A stretch of DNA of 10,316 bases from CAYQTE01 sp964420285 (GCA_964420285.1 CAYQTE010000115.1:1-10316), one strand, 5' to 3'. Positions 1 to 7,121 are shown, numbered from the stretch's first letter. Notes: a model not told the origin generated them from the sequence alone. Numbers and translations are program-made.

Positions 1-108
1 CGCTGCGTCCGCACTACCACCGATTCAGACTATCGGGGGATTCGCTTGTTTAAGGGCTAGTTCCGAAGATTCGCAACCGCACGGCCATTTGGTTACCATC
101 GAGAAGAA

Positions 109-927
109 ATGAAACCGCTGTTTACGACCGAACAGATTGCTGATATCGCTGATATCCTGAAGCTTGGCCAGATCGGCAATATTCATCGCTCGCCAGTTCT
201 CTATCGCGGCCAGAACGACGATTGGCCGTTGGTGCCGAAAATTGCCCGCCCTTGGGATGAAAAGAAGAATGAAATTGGGAAAGTGCTCGCGCGAGAGAAG
301 TGGTTGCTGGCGGAGTTCAGGCGACAGGGCGTCGCCGTGGATTCCGTCCCCAAGGAAGAACGTGACATCCTCTCTCTTGCGCAACACCACGGCCTTTGCA
401 CTCGGCTGCTTGACTGGACGCAGAATGTGGTCGCCGCGATTTGGTTCGCGGTCGAAGGGCACAAGGAGGGTCAGCAACCCGTCGTATGGTGTTTTGAGAC
501 CGTTGCGGAAGATTTCGACGACGAAGCAAGTTGTATAGACGCACCGCGCACGATCGTGTTCAGGCCGAACCATGTTACCGTCCGCATACGCGTGCAGTCT
601 GGTTGGTTTACGGTTCATCGCCTGAAAGAAGGAAAGACTTACCCGCTCGAAACGATACCGCGGTATGGCAGACGGCTTACAAAGGGTCTCGTTGACGGGG
701 ACGTTGGAAAACTTCGCAAGCAACTCAACGAAATGGGGGTTAATCGCGCTAGCCTATTTCCAGACCTCGGGAATTTGTGCAAGCACCTCAACTGGGAGTC
801 CAGGGGCGTTACGGAAGCCTTGTCAACGCCGGAAAAGAGCGGCTTCGTGCGCGGTGGCTCTACGGGGCGGCGGTCATCGAAGTGCGGCGGGGCTACTCTG
901 AGTCCAGCACAACACGGAAACCAATAA
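109..927 (+). CDS. FRG-domain protein of unknown function
   Basis: The 272-residue product carries the hallmarks of the FRG domain, named for a conserved [FY]-R-G motif. These are YRGQ at residues 32-35 followed by W39, then AQHHGLCTRLLDWT at 91-104 and a WFA motif at 112-114. A second conserved block (FRPNH...RIRVQSGWFTVH) lies at about 151-170, and the typical C-terminal block ending in SLFPDLGNLCKHLNW at 215-229. The domain therefore looks complete. The last roughly 43 residues are a Gly/Ser/Arg-rich tail. There is no signal peptide or membrane helix, so it is probably cytoplasmic. The frame is closed upstream by a TAG at 58-60, and the ATG at 109 has a weak purine-rich site (GAGAAG) close to it. 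The 3' end overlaps the convergent kinase gene by 35 bp. The biochemical role of FRG domains is not established to my knowledge, and the neighbours give no clear clue. Family assignment is strong, function unknown. Confidence 0.88.
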   Translation: MKPLFTTEQIADIADILKLGQIGNIHRSPVLYRGQNDDWPLVPKIARPWDEKKNEIGKVLAREKWLLAEFRRQGVAVDSVPKEERDILSLAQHHGLCTRLLDWTQNVVAAIWFAVEGHKEGQQPVVWCFETVAEDFDDEASCIDAPRTIVFRPNHVTVRIRVQSGWFTVHRLKEGKTYPLETIPRYGRRLTKGLVDGDVGKLRKQLNEMGVNRASLFPDLGNLCKHLNWESRGVTEALSTPEKSGFVRGGSTGRRSSKCGGATLSPAQHGNQ

Positions 928-3346
928 AGTCCTGCCCGTCGCTCGGGGCGCATTTGCCGCGCATGGCGCAACGGCTCGTCTTGGGGAAGTCGCTCCAACC
1001 GCTCCCTCGCGCCGTCCGTTCGGTGCCAACTGCCGGCCCGGTGGGATCGGTGGCATCCCCTTGGGGATAGCCGCCGTACCAGTCGTTACACCATTCCCAT
1101 GCGTTTCCAACCATGTCATACAATCCCCACGCGTTCGCCCTGAATTTACCGACCGGGGACGTGAAGTAATATCCGTCCGACCAATGAAATGCCCCTGCGC
1201 TCCAGTTCGGGATTTTCATGCTGGCGGTCCGATCTATTAGATTCGCGCATCCGAGCCCATCGTCGGGGTTACTGCTCCACCAGTACGCAGTCTGAGTTCC
1301 CGCCCGCGCCGCATATTCAAACTCCGCCTCGGTCGGCAGCCGGTAATGCTCTCCCTCTTTCTTGCTAAGCCAATCGCAAAACGCCACGGCGTCGTTCCAA
1401 CTAACGGACACCACAGGGTGGTCGTCCGCCTGGGTGTATTCCGGTTCTTCTTGCGGCTTTCGCCAAGATGATCCGTTGATATGTGCCCACCCCGAACCAT
1501 TCCACCCGGTGGCCCATCCCTGTTTTTCGGCATCTGTCTGGTAGTTGGCGTTCTGCGCAAATGCAGCAAACTGGGCGACAGTCACATGGGTTGTGCCCAT
1601 GAAGAAGCCCTTCGTGAGCGTTACGGCGTGCTGGGTCTCATCATCGGATCGGTCCTTTTCGTTAGCCGGACTGCCCATCAGGAACCTCCCAGGCGCGATC
1701 GCGATCAGCGTCATGCCAAGCGAGTTTCTTACCGTGTAATAGGCGCTGATCTTGCCCTGCAATGCAAGTGCCTCCGCATTCTGCGGATCAAGCCTTAACA
1801 AATCGTTCAACGCGCCCAGAGCGACATGGCCGCTCACTTGTGTGTCGTTTGCCTTAGCCGTTTCAAGCAGAATGGTGACCTGCAACTGACGTTGGGTGGC
1901 CGTCACGCGCGATGACTCCTTTGCAAGTGCGGCTTTGGCGTCCACCAATTTCTGACTGGCAGCGACCAAGTCGGGACTGCCGGGGGTGGCCGTGTCGCCG
2001 AGCGAATCCACGGCGGCTTTCGCCTGACCGGCCGCCGCCTTCGCCTGCTGATAGGCTGGATCGTCGGTGAATGCCGCATCGTACTTGGCCTGCGCCGCGG
2101 CGGCTGCGGCTTTGTGGCGGGCCAGTTCCGCGGCATATGGCGCGGTAGGCGATGGTCCCGTTGCAGGCGGCGTGGTTGAAATGGCGACCGCCGGCCTTGA
2201 CGCGGGGGGTAGGGTTTGCGGTGCGGGCGGCGTCGGCGGTGGAATTAGAGGCGGCGGTTGCGTGGTGACTTCGGGCGTTGGCGGTTGCGCCGGACCCGTG
2301 TTGTCGGTCCGCGGGCTTCCCCGATCCGCCGGGGCGGTAGGCCGTTCACCGGGAATCACAATTGGCGGGCTGGTGTGCGCGACCCCCGACGGCGGGCGCG
2401 TTTCGGATGCACTTTCATGTTTTGGGCTGAAGATCACCGGCATAATCCAGATTATGGCAGCCATCACGGCACAAGCAGCCGTTGCCAGCCAGAGCAGCTT
2501 TTTCTCAAACCGCCGTCTGCCTATTCCATCCCGTTTCTGATCGCCGCTCGCGGATTTCAAGGCATCGAAGAATTCCTTTGCCGACGCAAAACGGCGATCC
2601 ACGTGCGAATAGGCTTTGCGGAACACCTCGTCGATTGCCTTGGGAACCTTCGGATTGACCTCACTCGGCGATTCGGCCCCGGCGGGGCGGCGGCCGGTGA
2701 GCATCTCAAACAGCACGATGCCGCAGGAGTAGAGATCGGAGCGGGCGTCGATTTTGTTGCCGTCGCGTTGTTCAGGGGACATGTAGGGCGCGGAGCCGAC
2801 GATTTGGGGTTTGTTCTGGCGGTCGGTGGAGAAGACGATGGAGTTGGGGTTTTGGATGTCGGTGCTACCGAGGCCGAAGTCGCTGAGCTTGACCGCGCCG
2901 GGTTTGTTGTAGCCGGTGCGGGCCAGTTTCTCGTTGATGAGGATGTTTTCCGGCTTGATGTCGCGGTGGATGATGTTGTGGCCGTGGGCTTGGTGCAGGG
3001 CGGAGAGAACCTGCTTCATGATGGCGACGGCGTCGGAGACGGGGAGCGGGCCGGTTTGGATGATCTGGCGGAGATTGGGGCCCTGCACGTATTCCATCGC
3101 CAGGTAGGCCGGATCGTGGTAGGGGTCGAAGGCGATGGCTTTGACGATTGTGGGGTGGACGAGCCGGCCGATGGCGGCGCCTTCTTTTTGCAGGTAGCTG
3201 GCGTAGCGGGAGTCGGTGGGGATTTTGATGGCGACGATCTGATCGGCCCAGGCGTGATGTCGGGCGCGCCAGACTTCGCCGAACGCGCCGCTGCCGATGC
3301 GGTCTATCAGGATGTACTCGCCGAGACGTTGATTTGCGGCCGCCAT
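893..3346 (-). CDS. Membrane Ser/Thr protein kinase fused to SUMF1/FGE-fold domain
   Basis: This 817-residue product has an intact Hanks-type kinase domain at about 10-264. It shows the Gly loop G18-x-G20-x-x-G23, K41 in VAIK, a candidate helix-C Glu at E55, HRDIKPEN at 127-134 (D129, K131, N134), DFG at 156-158, SPE at 190-192 and D204. One membrane helix follows at about 284-306, then a Pro-rich stalk (about 315-403), an Ala/Lys/Gln-rich helical stretch (about 404-490), a short TPR-like segment (about 505-535) and a SUMF1/FGE-sulfatase fold (about 542-815: MGS at 557-559, RLPTEAEFEYAARAG, GNAWEWCNDWY, GFRVV). The expected topology is kinase inside and SUMF1 fold outside, as in sensor kinases of planctomycetes and chlamydial Pkn1 relatives. 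The cysteine pair of true formylglycine-generating enzymes is not in its usual place (RGSGWSDFPKTSRCAMRG), so a binding or structural role is likelier. The ATG at 3346 follows an AAAGGGG site. Codon use changes abruptly near residue 220. The substrate is unknown. Confidence 0.93.
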   Translation of the reverse strand: MAAANQRLGEYILIDRIGSGAFGEVWRARHHAWADQIVAIKIPTDSRYASYLQKEGAAIGRLVHPTIVKAIAFDPYHDPAYLAMEYVQGPNLRQIIQTGPLPVSDAVAIMKQVLSALHQAHGHNIIHRDIKPENILINEKLARTGYNKPGAVKLSDFGLGSTDIQNPNSIVFSTDRQNKPQIVGSAPYMSPEQRDGNKIDARSDLYSCGIVLFEMLTGRRPAGAESPSEVNPKVPKAIDEVFRKAYSHVDRRFASAKEFFDALKSASGDQKRDGIGRRRFEKKLLWLATAACAVMAAIIWIMPVIFSPKHESASETRPPSGVAHTSPPIVIPGERPTAPADRGSPRTDNTGPAQPPTPEVTTQPPPLIPPPTPPAPQTLPPASRPAVAISTTPPATGPSPTAPYAAELARHKAAAAAAQAKYDAAFTDDPAYQQAKAAAGQAKAAVDSLGDTATPGSPDLVAASQKLVDAKAALAKESSRVTATQRQLQVTILLETAKANDTQVSGHVALGALNDLLRLDPQNAEALALQGKISAYYTVRNSLGMTLIAIAPGRFLMGSPANEKDRSDDETQHAVTLTKGFFMGTTHVTVAQFAAFAQNANYQTDAEKQGWATGWNGSGWAHINGSSWRKPQEEPEYTQADDHPVVSVSWNDAVAFCDWLSKKEGEHYRLPTEAEFEYAARAGTQTAYWWSSNPDDGLGCANLIDRTASMKIPNWSAGAFHWSDGYYFTSPVGKFRANAWGLYDMVGNAWEWCNDWYGGYPQGDATDPTGPAVGTERTARGSGWSDFPKTSRCAMRGKCAPSDGQDFIGFRVVLDSE

Positions 3347-3369
3347 GTGCCCCTTTCCGATCGCGTATC

Positions 3370-3398
3370 AGGATACAGCGCCGGGGCGGGGAGTCCAA
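3370..3398 (-). promoter_or_regulatory. Predicted sigma70-type promoter of the kinase gene
   Basis: On the minus strand TTGGAC (3393-3398) and TATCCT (3370-3375) are separated by exactly 17 bp. The -10 matches consensus at 4 of 6 positions and the -35 only at its TTG. The start would fall near 3363, giving a leader of about 17 nt that contains the AAAGGGG ribosome site just before the ATG. This is a pattern match only. Confidence 0.35.
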
Positions 3399-3450
3399 CA
3401 ATAACGCAGGTATTTTGGGAGTGCCGAATTTCCGGGAGCCGTCTTTTCCT

Positions 3451-3488
3451 CCTCTCTGTGTACTCAGCGGGAGGACCGAGCCAGGGGT
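3451..3488 (-). repeat. Dispersed hairpin repeat, diverged copy A
   Basis: This stretch shares TGTACTCAG, then GGGAGG and a terminal GGGGT, with the copy at the right end of the window, read in the same direction as that copy. It is clearly more diverged than copies B and D. It forms the left inner arm of the compound inverted repeat, facing copy B. Confidence 0.6.
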
Positions 3489-3541
3489 TCTTTGCCAGCG
3501 GCTCCGGAAGGCTCAGCCCCCGACCAGCGCCGCTGCGGCTG

Positions 3542-3604
3542 GCCCCCCGCCCAAGCCTCCCCCTGAGTGCAAGGGGAGGGCGTAAAAGGTTGCTCCGCAT
3601 CGAG
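3542..3604 (+). repeat. Dispersed hairpin repeat, copy B
   Basis: Aligned with the reverse complement of 10255-10316, most of about 60 positions agree. Shared blocks include CCTCCCCCTGAGT, CAAGGGGAGGG, GTAA, AGGTTGCT and a final CGAG. It contains a 7-bp perfect hairpin, CCTCCCC (3556-3562) with GGGGAGG (3573-3579), around a loop of about 10 nt. The match outside the hairpin shows common descent, not just a chance GC palindrome. Confidence 0.8.
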
Positions 3605-3642
3605 TTACCCTTGCCCGGAAATTCGGGAACACTCCCCGGCGA

Positions 3643-3670
3643 TTGACAAGCGCTAGGCCCTTGATATCGT
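3643..3670 (+). promoter_or_regulatory. Predicted sigma70-type promoter of the lyase gene
   Basis: A perfect TTGACA (3643-3648) is followed after 16 bp by TATCGT (3665-3670), 4 of 6 matches to the -10 consensus. Transcription would start near 3677, leaving a leader of about 93 nt before the ATG at 3770. The -35 box begins only 7 bp after the end of the inverted-repeat element. No experimental support is available from sequence alone. Confidence 0.5.
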
Positions 3671-3769
3671 GGCGGCATTGAGTGAGGTCGGAGACCAAGT
3701 CGTCCTCACTGGCTCGGCGCCGAGGCGTCGGCGGCTGGGCAAACGAAATCATTTCAACTGGAGCCTGCG

Positions 3770-5968
3770 ATGAGGAAAACGCTGTCTGCCGGGCCGTGCG
3801 GCTTTGTGGCTTTCGCCGTTATTGCTCTGGCATTGGCTTTGCCCATGCCGCTGCTGCGTGCCGCGGATTTGCCGGCCGTCGTCAAGCCGGATGTCAACGC
3901 GGCCGTGACTGTCACCGACGCAGGCCGCGAATGGATTCTGGACAACGGCATCGTCAAGGCGACGATCAACAAGAGCAACGGCAACATGACGGCGCTGGTG
4001 TATCACGGCGTCAACACCATGGGCGGCGGCGGATATTGGGAGGAAACTCCGCAGGGCGCGCCCCAGTTGACCGACACCATCACCATCGATCCGACCAAGA
4101 ACGGCGGCGAGCGCGCCGAGGTGGCCGTCAAGGGCATCACCAATGACCAGGTCGAACTCACGCCCAACGCTCCCGGCGGCGGCACGTATTGCAATATCGA
4201 GGTCCGCTACGCCCTGGAACGCGGCGCCAGCGGAATCTACGCCTACGCGATTTTCTCCCACCCGGCCTCTTACATCGCCCGCGGCGTGGGCGAAAGCCGG
4301 TACATCACCAAGCTCAACCACGATTTCAACTGGATCTCGGTCGATGCCGATCGCAACATGCTCGAATGCACGCCGGCGGACTGGGGCAACGGCGTGGTCG
4401 TCCACGCCAAGGAGCAGCGCATCCTCAGCACCGGCTACTACAAAAACTCCGTCGAGCACAAATACAGCTACAACGCCGTGCAGTACAAGATTCCCGCCTA
4501 CGGCTGGTCAAGCACCAAGGACCACATCGGGATCTGGTTCATCAATCCGACCATCGAATACCTCTCCGGCGGGGCCAGCAAGCAGGAACTGGTCTGCCAC
4601 TTCGACGCCAATAACAACCCCGATCCGATCATTCTCGATTACTGGCGCGGCACCCACTACGCCGGCGGCGCAAGCTGCAACATCGCGGCCGGTGAAAACT
4701 GGAGCAAGGTGATCGGACCGATTTTCGTGTATTGCAACGCTCTGGCCAGCCCGCTGATCCCATCGCAAGCGGACCTTGCGACACTGGAAGCGACGGCGGG
4801 CAACCCCACTGTCCCGGCCGCATGGAAGGCCGACGGCACCGCCCTGTGGCAGGATGCGCTGGCCCAGGCCAAGGTTGAGACCGCTCACTGGCCGTATGAC
4901 TGGGTTAACGGCGTGGATTATCCGCATAAGGACCAGCGAGCGAATGTCACCGGCCAGTTTGTGCTGGACGATCCGCAGGCCGCGACAACCAAGTTACCGC
5001 ATCTGACGGTTGGCCTGGCGCACCCGGATTACGGCGGTGGCGGCGGTGGCGGGCGCGGCGGGTTCGGTGGAGGCGGGGGAGTTGACTGGACCCACGATGC
5101 CAAGTTCTACGAATTCTGGAACGACGGCACCGAAGACGGCGCGTTCACCATCACGAATGTTCGCCCGGGAACGTATACCCTCCACGCCTTTGCCGACGGC
5201 GTGCTCGGCGAATTTGCAAAGACCAATATCACCGTGGAGGCCGGCAAGAACCTGGACCTCGGCAAGCTCACCTGGCAGCCCGTTCGCTATGGCAAGCAGG
5301 TGTGGGATATCGGCTATCCGGACCGCACCGGCGACAAGTTCTACAAGGGCGACGGCGCCAATTACTGGCTGTGGGGCTGGTACCTGCGCTACGGCGATCT
5401 GTTCCCCAACGACATCACGTACACCATCGGCAAGAGCGACTATCACAAGGACTGGTTCTTTGAAGAAGTCCCGCACGCCACGTCCGATGCCTGGAAGAAC
5501 CCCGACGCCAAGGATCCGCTCAACCAGCCGTTTGGCTGGATCAAGGCCGAGTCGCTCACTCAATATCCTCAAACCAACACGACCGGCCCGTGGCGCGTGT
5601 ACGGCACCGGCCGGGCGACCACCTGGACGATCAAGTTCACCCTGGATAAGGCCGAGCAGGGCCAGGCCGCCCTGCGCGTGGCGCTGGCCGGCGCCGATGG
5701 CAACGGCGGGCTTGCAATCGGCGTCAACGGCCAGAGCGTGGGCACCATCCGCCCATCGGCCACCAACGCCCTGCGCTACAACACCAATAAGAGCGTCTGG
5801 CATGAATACTCACAGCCGTTCGACGCCTCGTTGCTGAAACAAGGCGAGAACTCCATGACGCTGACCGTCCCGGCCGGAGACCTCTGCACCGGCGTCGTTT
5901 GGGACTACCTGCGCCTGGAGGTCAACGAGAACGGCAAGCCGGGCGGCACACTGACGCCGGTCAGGTAA
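3770..5968 (+). CDS. Secreted rhamnogalacturonan lyase, polysaccharide lyase family 4 type
   Basis: The 732-residue product starts with a Sec signal peptide (MRKT, hydrophobic 12-28, likely cut near the AAD at 31-33). It then shows the three-part build of family 4 rhamnogalacturonan endolyases, which cleave the rhamnose-galacturonate backbone of pectin side regions by beta-elimination. The catalytic beta-sandwich covers about 35-385, with family-like blocks EHKYSYNAVQ (229-238), YGWSSTKDHIGIWFINP (244-260), GGASKQELVCH (267-277) and YWRGTHYAGG (291-300). The FnIII-like domain II covers about 390-503 (DGAFTITNVRPGTYTLHAFADGV). The carbohydrate-binding-like domain III covers about 508-718 (WDIGYPDRTGDKF, GNGGLAIGVNG, WDYLRLEV). 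By recalled family alignment, K231 and H296 are candidates for the catalytic Lys and His; this needs alignment. A Gly/Arg/Phe run at 422-437 interrupts domain II. GGAG at 3760-3763 lies 6 nt before the ATG. It is probably transcribed alone. Confidence 0.88.
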   Translation: MRKTLSAGPCGFVAFAVIALALALPMPLLRAADLPAVVKPDVNAAVTVTDAGREWILDNGIVKATINKSNGNMTALVYHGVNTMGGGGYWEETPQGAPQLTDTITIDPTKNGGERAEVAVKGITNDQVELTPNAPGGGTYCNIEVRYALERGASGIYAYAIFSHPASYIARGVGESRYITKLNHDFNWISVDADRNMLECTPADWGNGVVVHAKEQRILSTGYYKNSVEHKYSYNAVQYKIPAYGWSSTKDHIGIWFINPTIEYLSGGASKQELVCHFDANNNPDPIILDYWRGTHYAGGASCNIAAGENWSKVIGPIFVYCNALASPLIPSQADLATLEATAGNPTVPAAWKADGTALWQDALAQAKVETAHWPYDWVNGVDYPHKDQRANVTGQFVLDDPQAATTKLPHLTVGLAHPDYGGGGGGGRGGFGGGGGVDWTHDAKFYEFWNDGTEDGAFTITNVRPGTYTLHAFADGVLGEFAKTNITVEAGKNLDLGKLTWQPVRYGKQVWDIGYPDRTGDKFYKGDGANYWLWGWYLRYGDLFPNDITYTIGKSDYHKDWFFEEVPHATSDAWKNPDAKDPLNQPFGWIKAESLTQYPQTNTTGPWRVYGTGRATTWTIKFTLDKAEQGQAALRVALAGADGNGGLAIGVNGQSVGTIRPSATNALRYNTNKSVWHEYSQPFDASLLKQGENSMTLTVPAGDLCTGVVWDYLRLEVNENGKPGGTLTPVR
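5033..5080 (+). repeat. GGN-codon low-complexity tract inside the lyase gene
   Basis: Sixteen codons encode 14 Gly plus one Arg and one Phe (residues 422-437). Codons are mostly GGC, GGT, GGG and GGA, so the tract is simple at the protein level but mixed at the DNA level. It falls in the loop region of the FnIII-like domain II, between the strand ending LTVGLAHPD and the FYEFWNDG segment. Confidence 0.8.
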
Positions 5969-6026
5969 GATAACCGGCCTTGCTTTTGATCCGGCCAGAA
6001 GTCCGTGCGTCCGGTGCGCGAGGATT

Positions 6027-6995
6027 ATGTCAAGACGATATCTTGTAACCGGTGGCGCGGGATTTATCGGATCGCATTTGTGCGAGCGGCTGATCGCCGA
6101 TGGGCATTCGGTAGTCGCGCTGGACGATCTGTCGACGGGGCGGCTGGAGAATCTGACCGGCGTTCGGGATCACGCGCGGTTTCAACTGGTGCGCGATTCG
6201 GTCGAGAACGAGCGGACCGTGGCCTTGCTGATGCACGACTGCGATCAGGTATTTCACCTGGCGGCGGCGGTGGGGGTGCAGCTTATCATCGACGAGCCGG
6301 TGCGGACCATCCGCAGCATTATTCATGGCACGGAAGTGGTGCTGGCCGAGGCGGTGCGGTTTGGTCGGCCGGTGCTGATTACCAGTTCGTCGGAGGTATA
6401 CGGCAAGGGCGCCCGCGTGCCATTCAGCGAGGATGACGATGTGGTGGTCGGGGCGACGCGTTTCAGCCGGTGGTGCTATGCGTATGCCAAGGGGATCGAC
6501 GAGTTTCTCGGCCTGGCGTACCACAAGCAGGTTGGGCTGCCGGTGACGATCGTACGGCTGTTCAATACGGTTGGCCCGCGGCAGGTGGGGATGTACGGGA
6601 TGGTGCTGCCGCGGTTCGTATCGGCGGCGATGGCCGGCGCGGATTTGCAGGTGTACGGGGACGGGATGCAATCGCGGTGCTTCTGCCACGTGGCGGATGT
6701 AGTGTCGGCGCTGATGAAATTGACGGCGACAGCGGGCTCGATAGGGCAGGTCTATAATCTGGGCAGCGACGAGGAAATAACGGTTCTGGATCTGGCCAAT
6801 CGAGTGATTCAACTGACCGGCTCAGGTTCGAAGATCGCATTTGTTCCATACGAAAAGGCATACGGGCAGGCGTTTGACGACCTGCCGCGGCGGGTGCCAA
6901 ATCTCGATAAGATACGCTCAATTATAGACTTCCAGCGAAAATACTCGCTCGATCAGACGATTCTGGATGTCCAGCGGCATATTGCGAGTGTGTAA
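6027..6995 (+). CDS. NAD-dependent nucleotide-sugar epimerase/dehydratase (extended SDR)
   Basis: The 322-residue soluble enzyme has the extended short-chain dehydrogenase layout. The N-terminal Rossmann motif is TGGAGFIG (G9, G12, G15), with D33 placed to bind the NAD ribose. The SSSEVYG segment at 120-126 supplies the catalytic Ser (probably S122), and Y151-x-x-x-K155 is the Tyr/Lys pair. The C-terminal substrate half contains RLFNTVGPRQ (177-186) and VYGDGMQSRCFCHVADV (209-225), typical of UDP- or dTDP-sugar enzymes. Family members include GalE-type 4-epimerases, UDP-glucuronate 4-epimerases, UDP-glucuronate decarboxylases and NDP-sugar 4,6-dehydratases, and I cannot choose among them from motifs alone. 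A UDP-glucose dehydrogenase two genes on makes UDP-glucuronate or a product of it a reasonable substrate. The ATG has a close GAGG (6020-6023). It lies 58 bp after the lyase stop, and its G-ending codons contrast with the C-ending codons of the lyase. Confidence 0.88.
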   Translation: MSRRYLVTGGAGFIGSHLCERLIADGHSVVALDDLSTGRLENLTGVRDHARFQLVRDSVENERTVALLMHDCDQVFHLAAAVGVQLIIDEPVRTIRSIIHGTEVVLAEAVRFGRPVLITSSSEVYGKGARVPFSEDDDVVVGATRFSRWCYAYAKGIDEFLGLAYHKQVGLPVTIVRLFNTVGPRQVGMYGMVLPRFVSAAMAGADLQVYGDGMQSRCFCHVADVVSALMKLTATAGSIGQVYNLGSDEEITVLDLANRVIQLTGSGSKIAFVPYEKAYGQAFDDLPRRVPNLDKIRSIIDFQRKYSLDQTILDVQRHIASV

Positions 6996-7044
6996 ACCCC
7001 TTCAGCGGCGGCGATTGTGTGGTATTGTATGGCATCGGAGACCG

Positions 7045-7069
7045 CCGCAGCCTGAATGGGCGGCTGCGG
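7045..7069 (+). other. GC hairpin in the leader of the sugar transferase gene
   Basis: CCGCAGCC (7045-7052) and GGCTGCGG (7062-7069) form a perfect 8-bp stem with a 9-nt loop. An alternative pairing exists between GCGGCGG (7005-7011) and CCGCCGC (7042-7048), which uses some of the same bases. It has no T tract after it, so it is a poor intrinsic terminator. It could be leader RNA structure or chance in GC-rich DNA. Confidence 0.3.
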
Positions 7070-7107
7070 ACTACCGTGTTTGGGGGATATTGTCAGCCCG
7101 ACCGACC

Positions 7108-7111
7108 GGAG
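7108..7111 (+). promoter_or_regulatory. Ribosome-binding site deciding the transferase start
   Basis: GGAG lies 10 nt before the ATG at 7122. The alternative in-frame ATG at 7056 has no such site and falls in the loop of a strong hairpin. The ATG at 7179, just before the first membrane helix, also lacks one. The spacing is slightly long, so 7122 is preferred but not certain. Confidence 0.4.
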
Positions 7112-7121
7112 CGTCAATCGC

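Larger units (their letters stand above)
3417..3636. repeat. Roughly 220-bp nested inverted-repeat element between divergent promoters
   Basis: The outer arms are 3417-3436 (GGGAGTGCCGAATTTCCGGG) and 3614-3636. The reverse complement of the right arm contains all 20 left-arm bases in order, with one 3-base insertion. Inside them lie two opposed copies of a C/G-rich hairpin repeat (3451-3488 and 3542-3604), and near the centre a smaller inverted repeat (CCAGC...GCTGG, about 3524-3542). I find no ORF of its own that looks real. It resembles a non-autonomous mobile element (MITE-like) or a composite REP/BIME-like palindrome, but no target-site duplication is evident. It sits between the predicted core promoters of the kinase and lyase genes. 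Confidence 0.7.

Noticed and set aside
25..723. 232-codon open frame on the minus strand
   Set aside because: It lies opposite the FRG gene, whose conserved motifs show that the plus strand is coding.
893..2000. Formylglycine-generating enzyme activity for the kinase C-terminus
   Set aside because: The expected Cys pair in the RGGSW...C....C region is not aligned there and no sulfatase gene is in the window, so only the fold is claimed.
109..3346. FRG protein plus kinase as a two-gene defence or toxin system
   Set aside because: The genes are convergent, not an operon, and share only a 3' overlap. No nuclease, NTPase or other defence partner is visible.
2258..3646. 462-codon open frame on the plus strand
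   Set aside because: It lies opposite the clearly real kinase and runs through the intergenic repeat. Its Gly/Val/Asp-rich translation has no family motif, as expected opposite C-ending codons.
4994..5803. 269-codon open frame on the minus strand
   Set aside because: It is antisense to the lyase coding region and has no motif.
7045..7069. Intrinsic terminator after the epimerase gene
   Set aside because: The stem is strong but no T tract follows; the next bases are mixed.
7056..7121. ATG at 7056 as the start of the transferase
   Set aside because: It has no ribosome site, lies in a hairpin loop, and would add 22 residues without hydrophobic or family character. It cannot be fully excluded.
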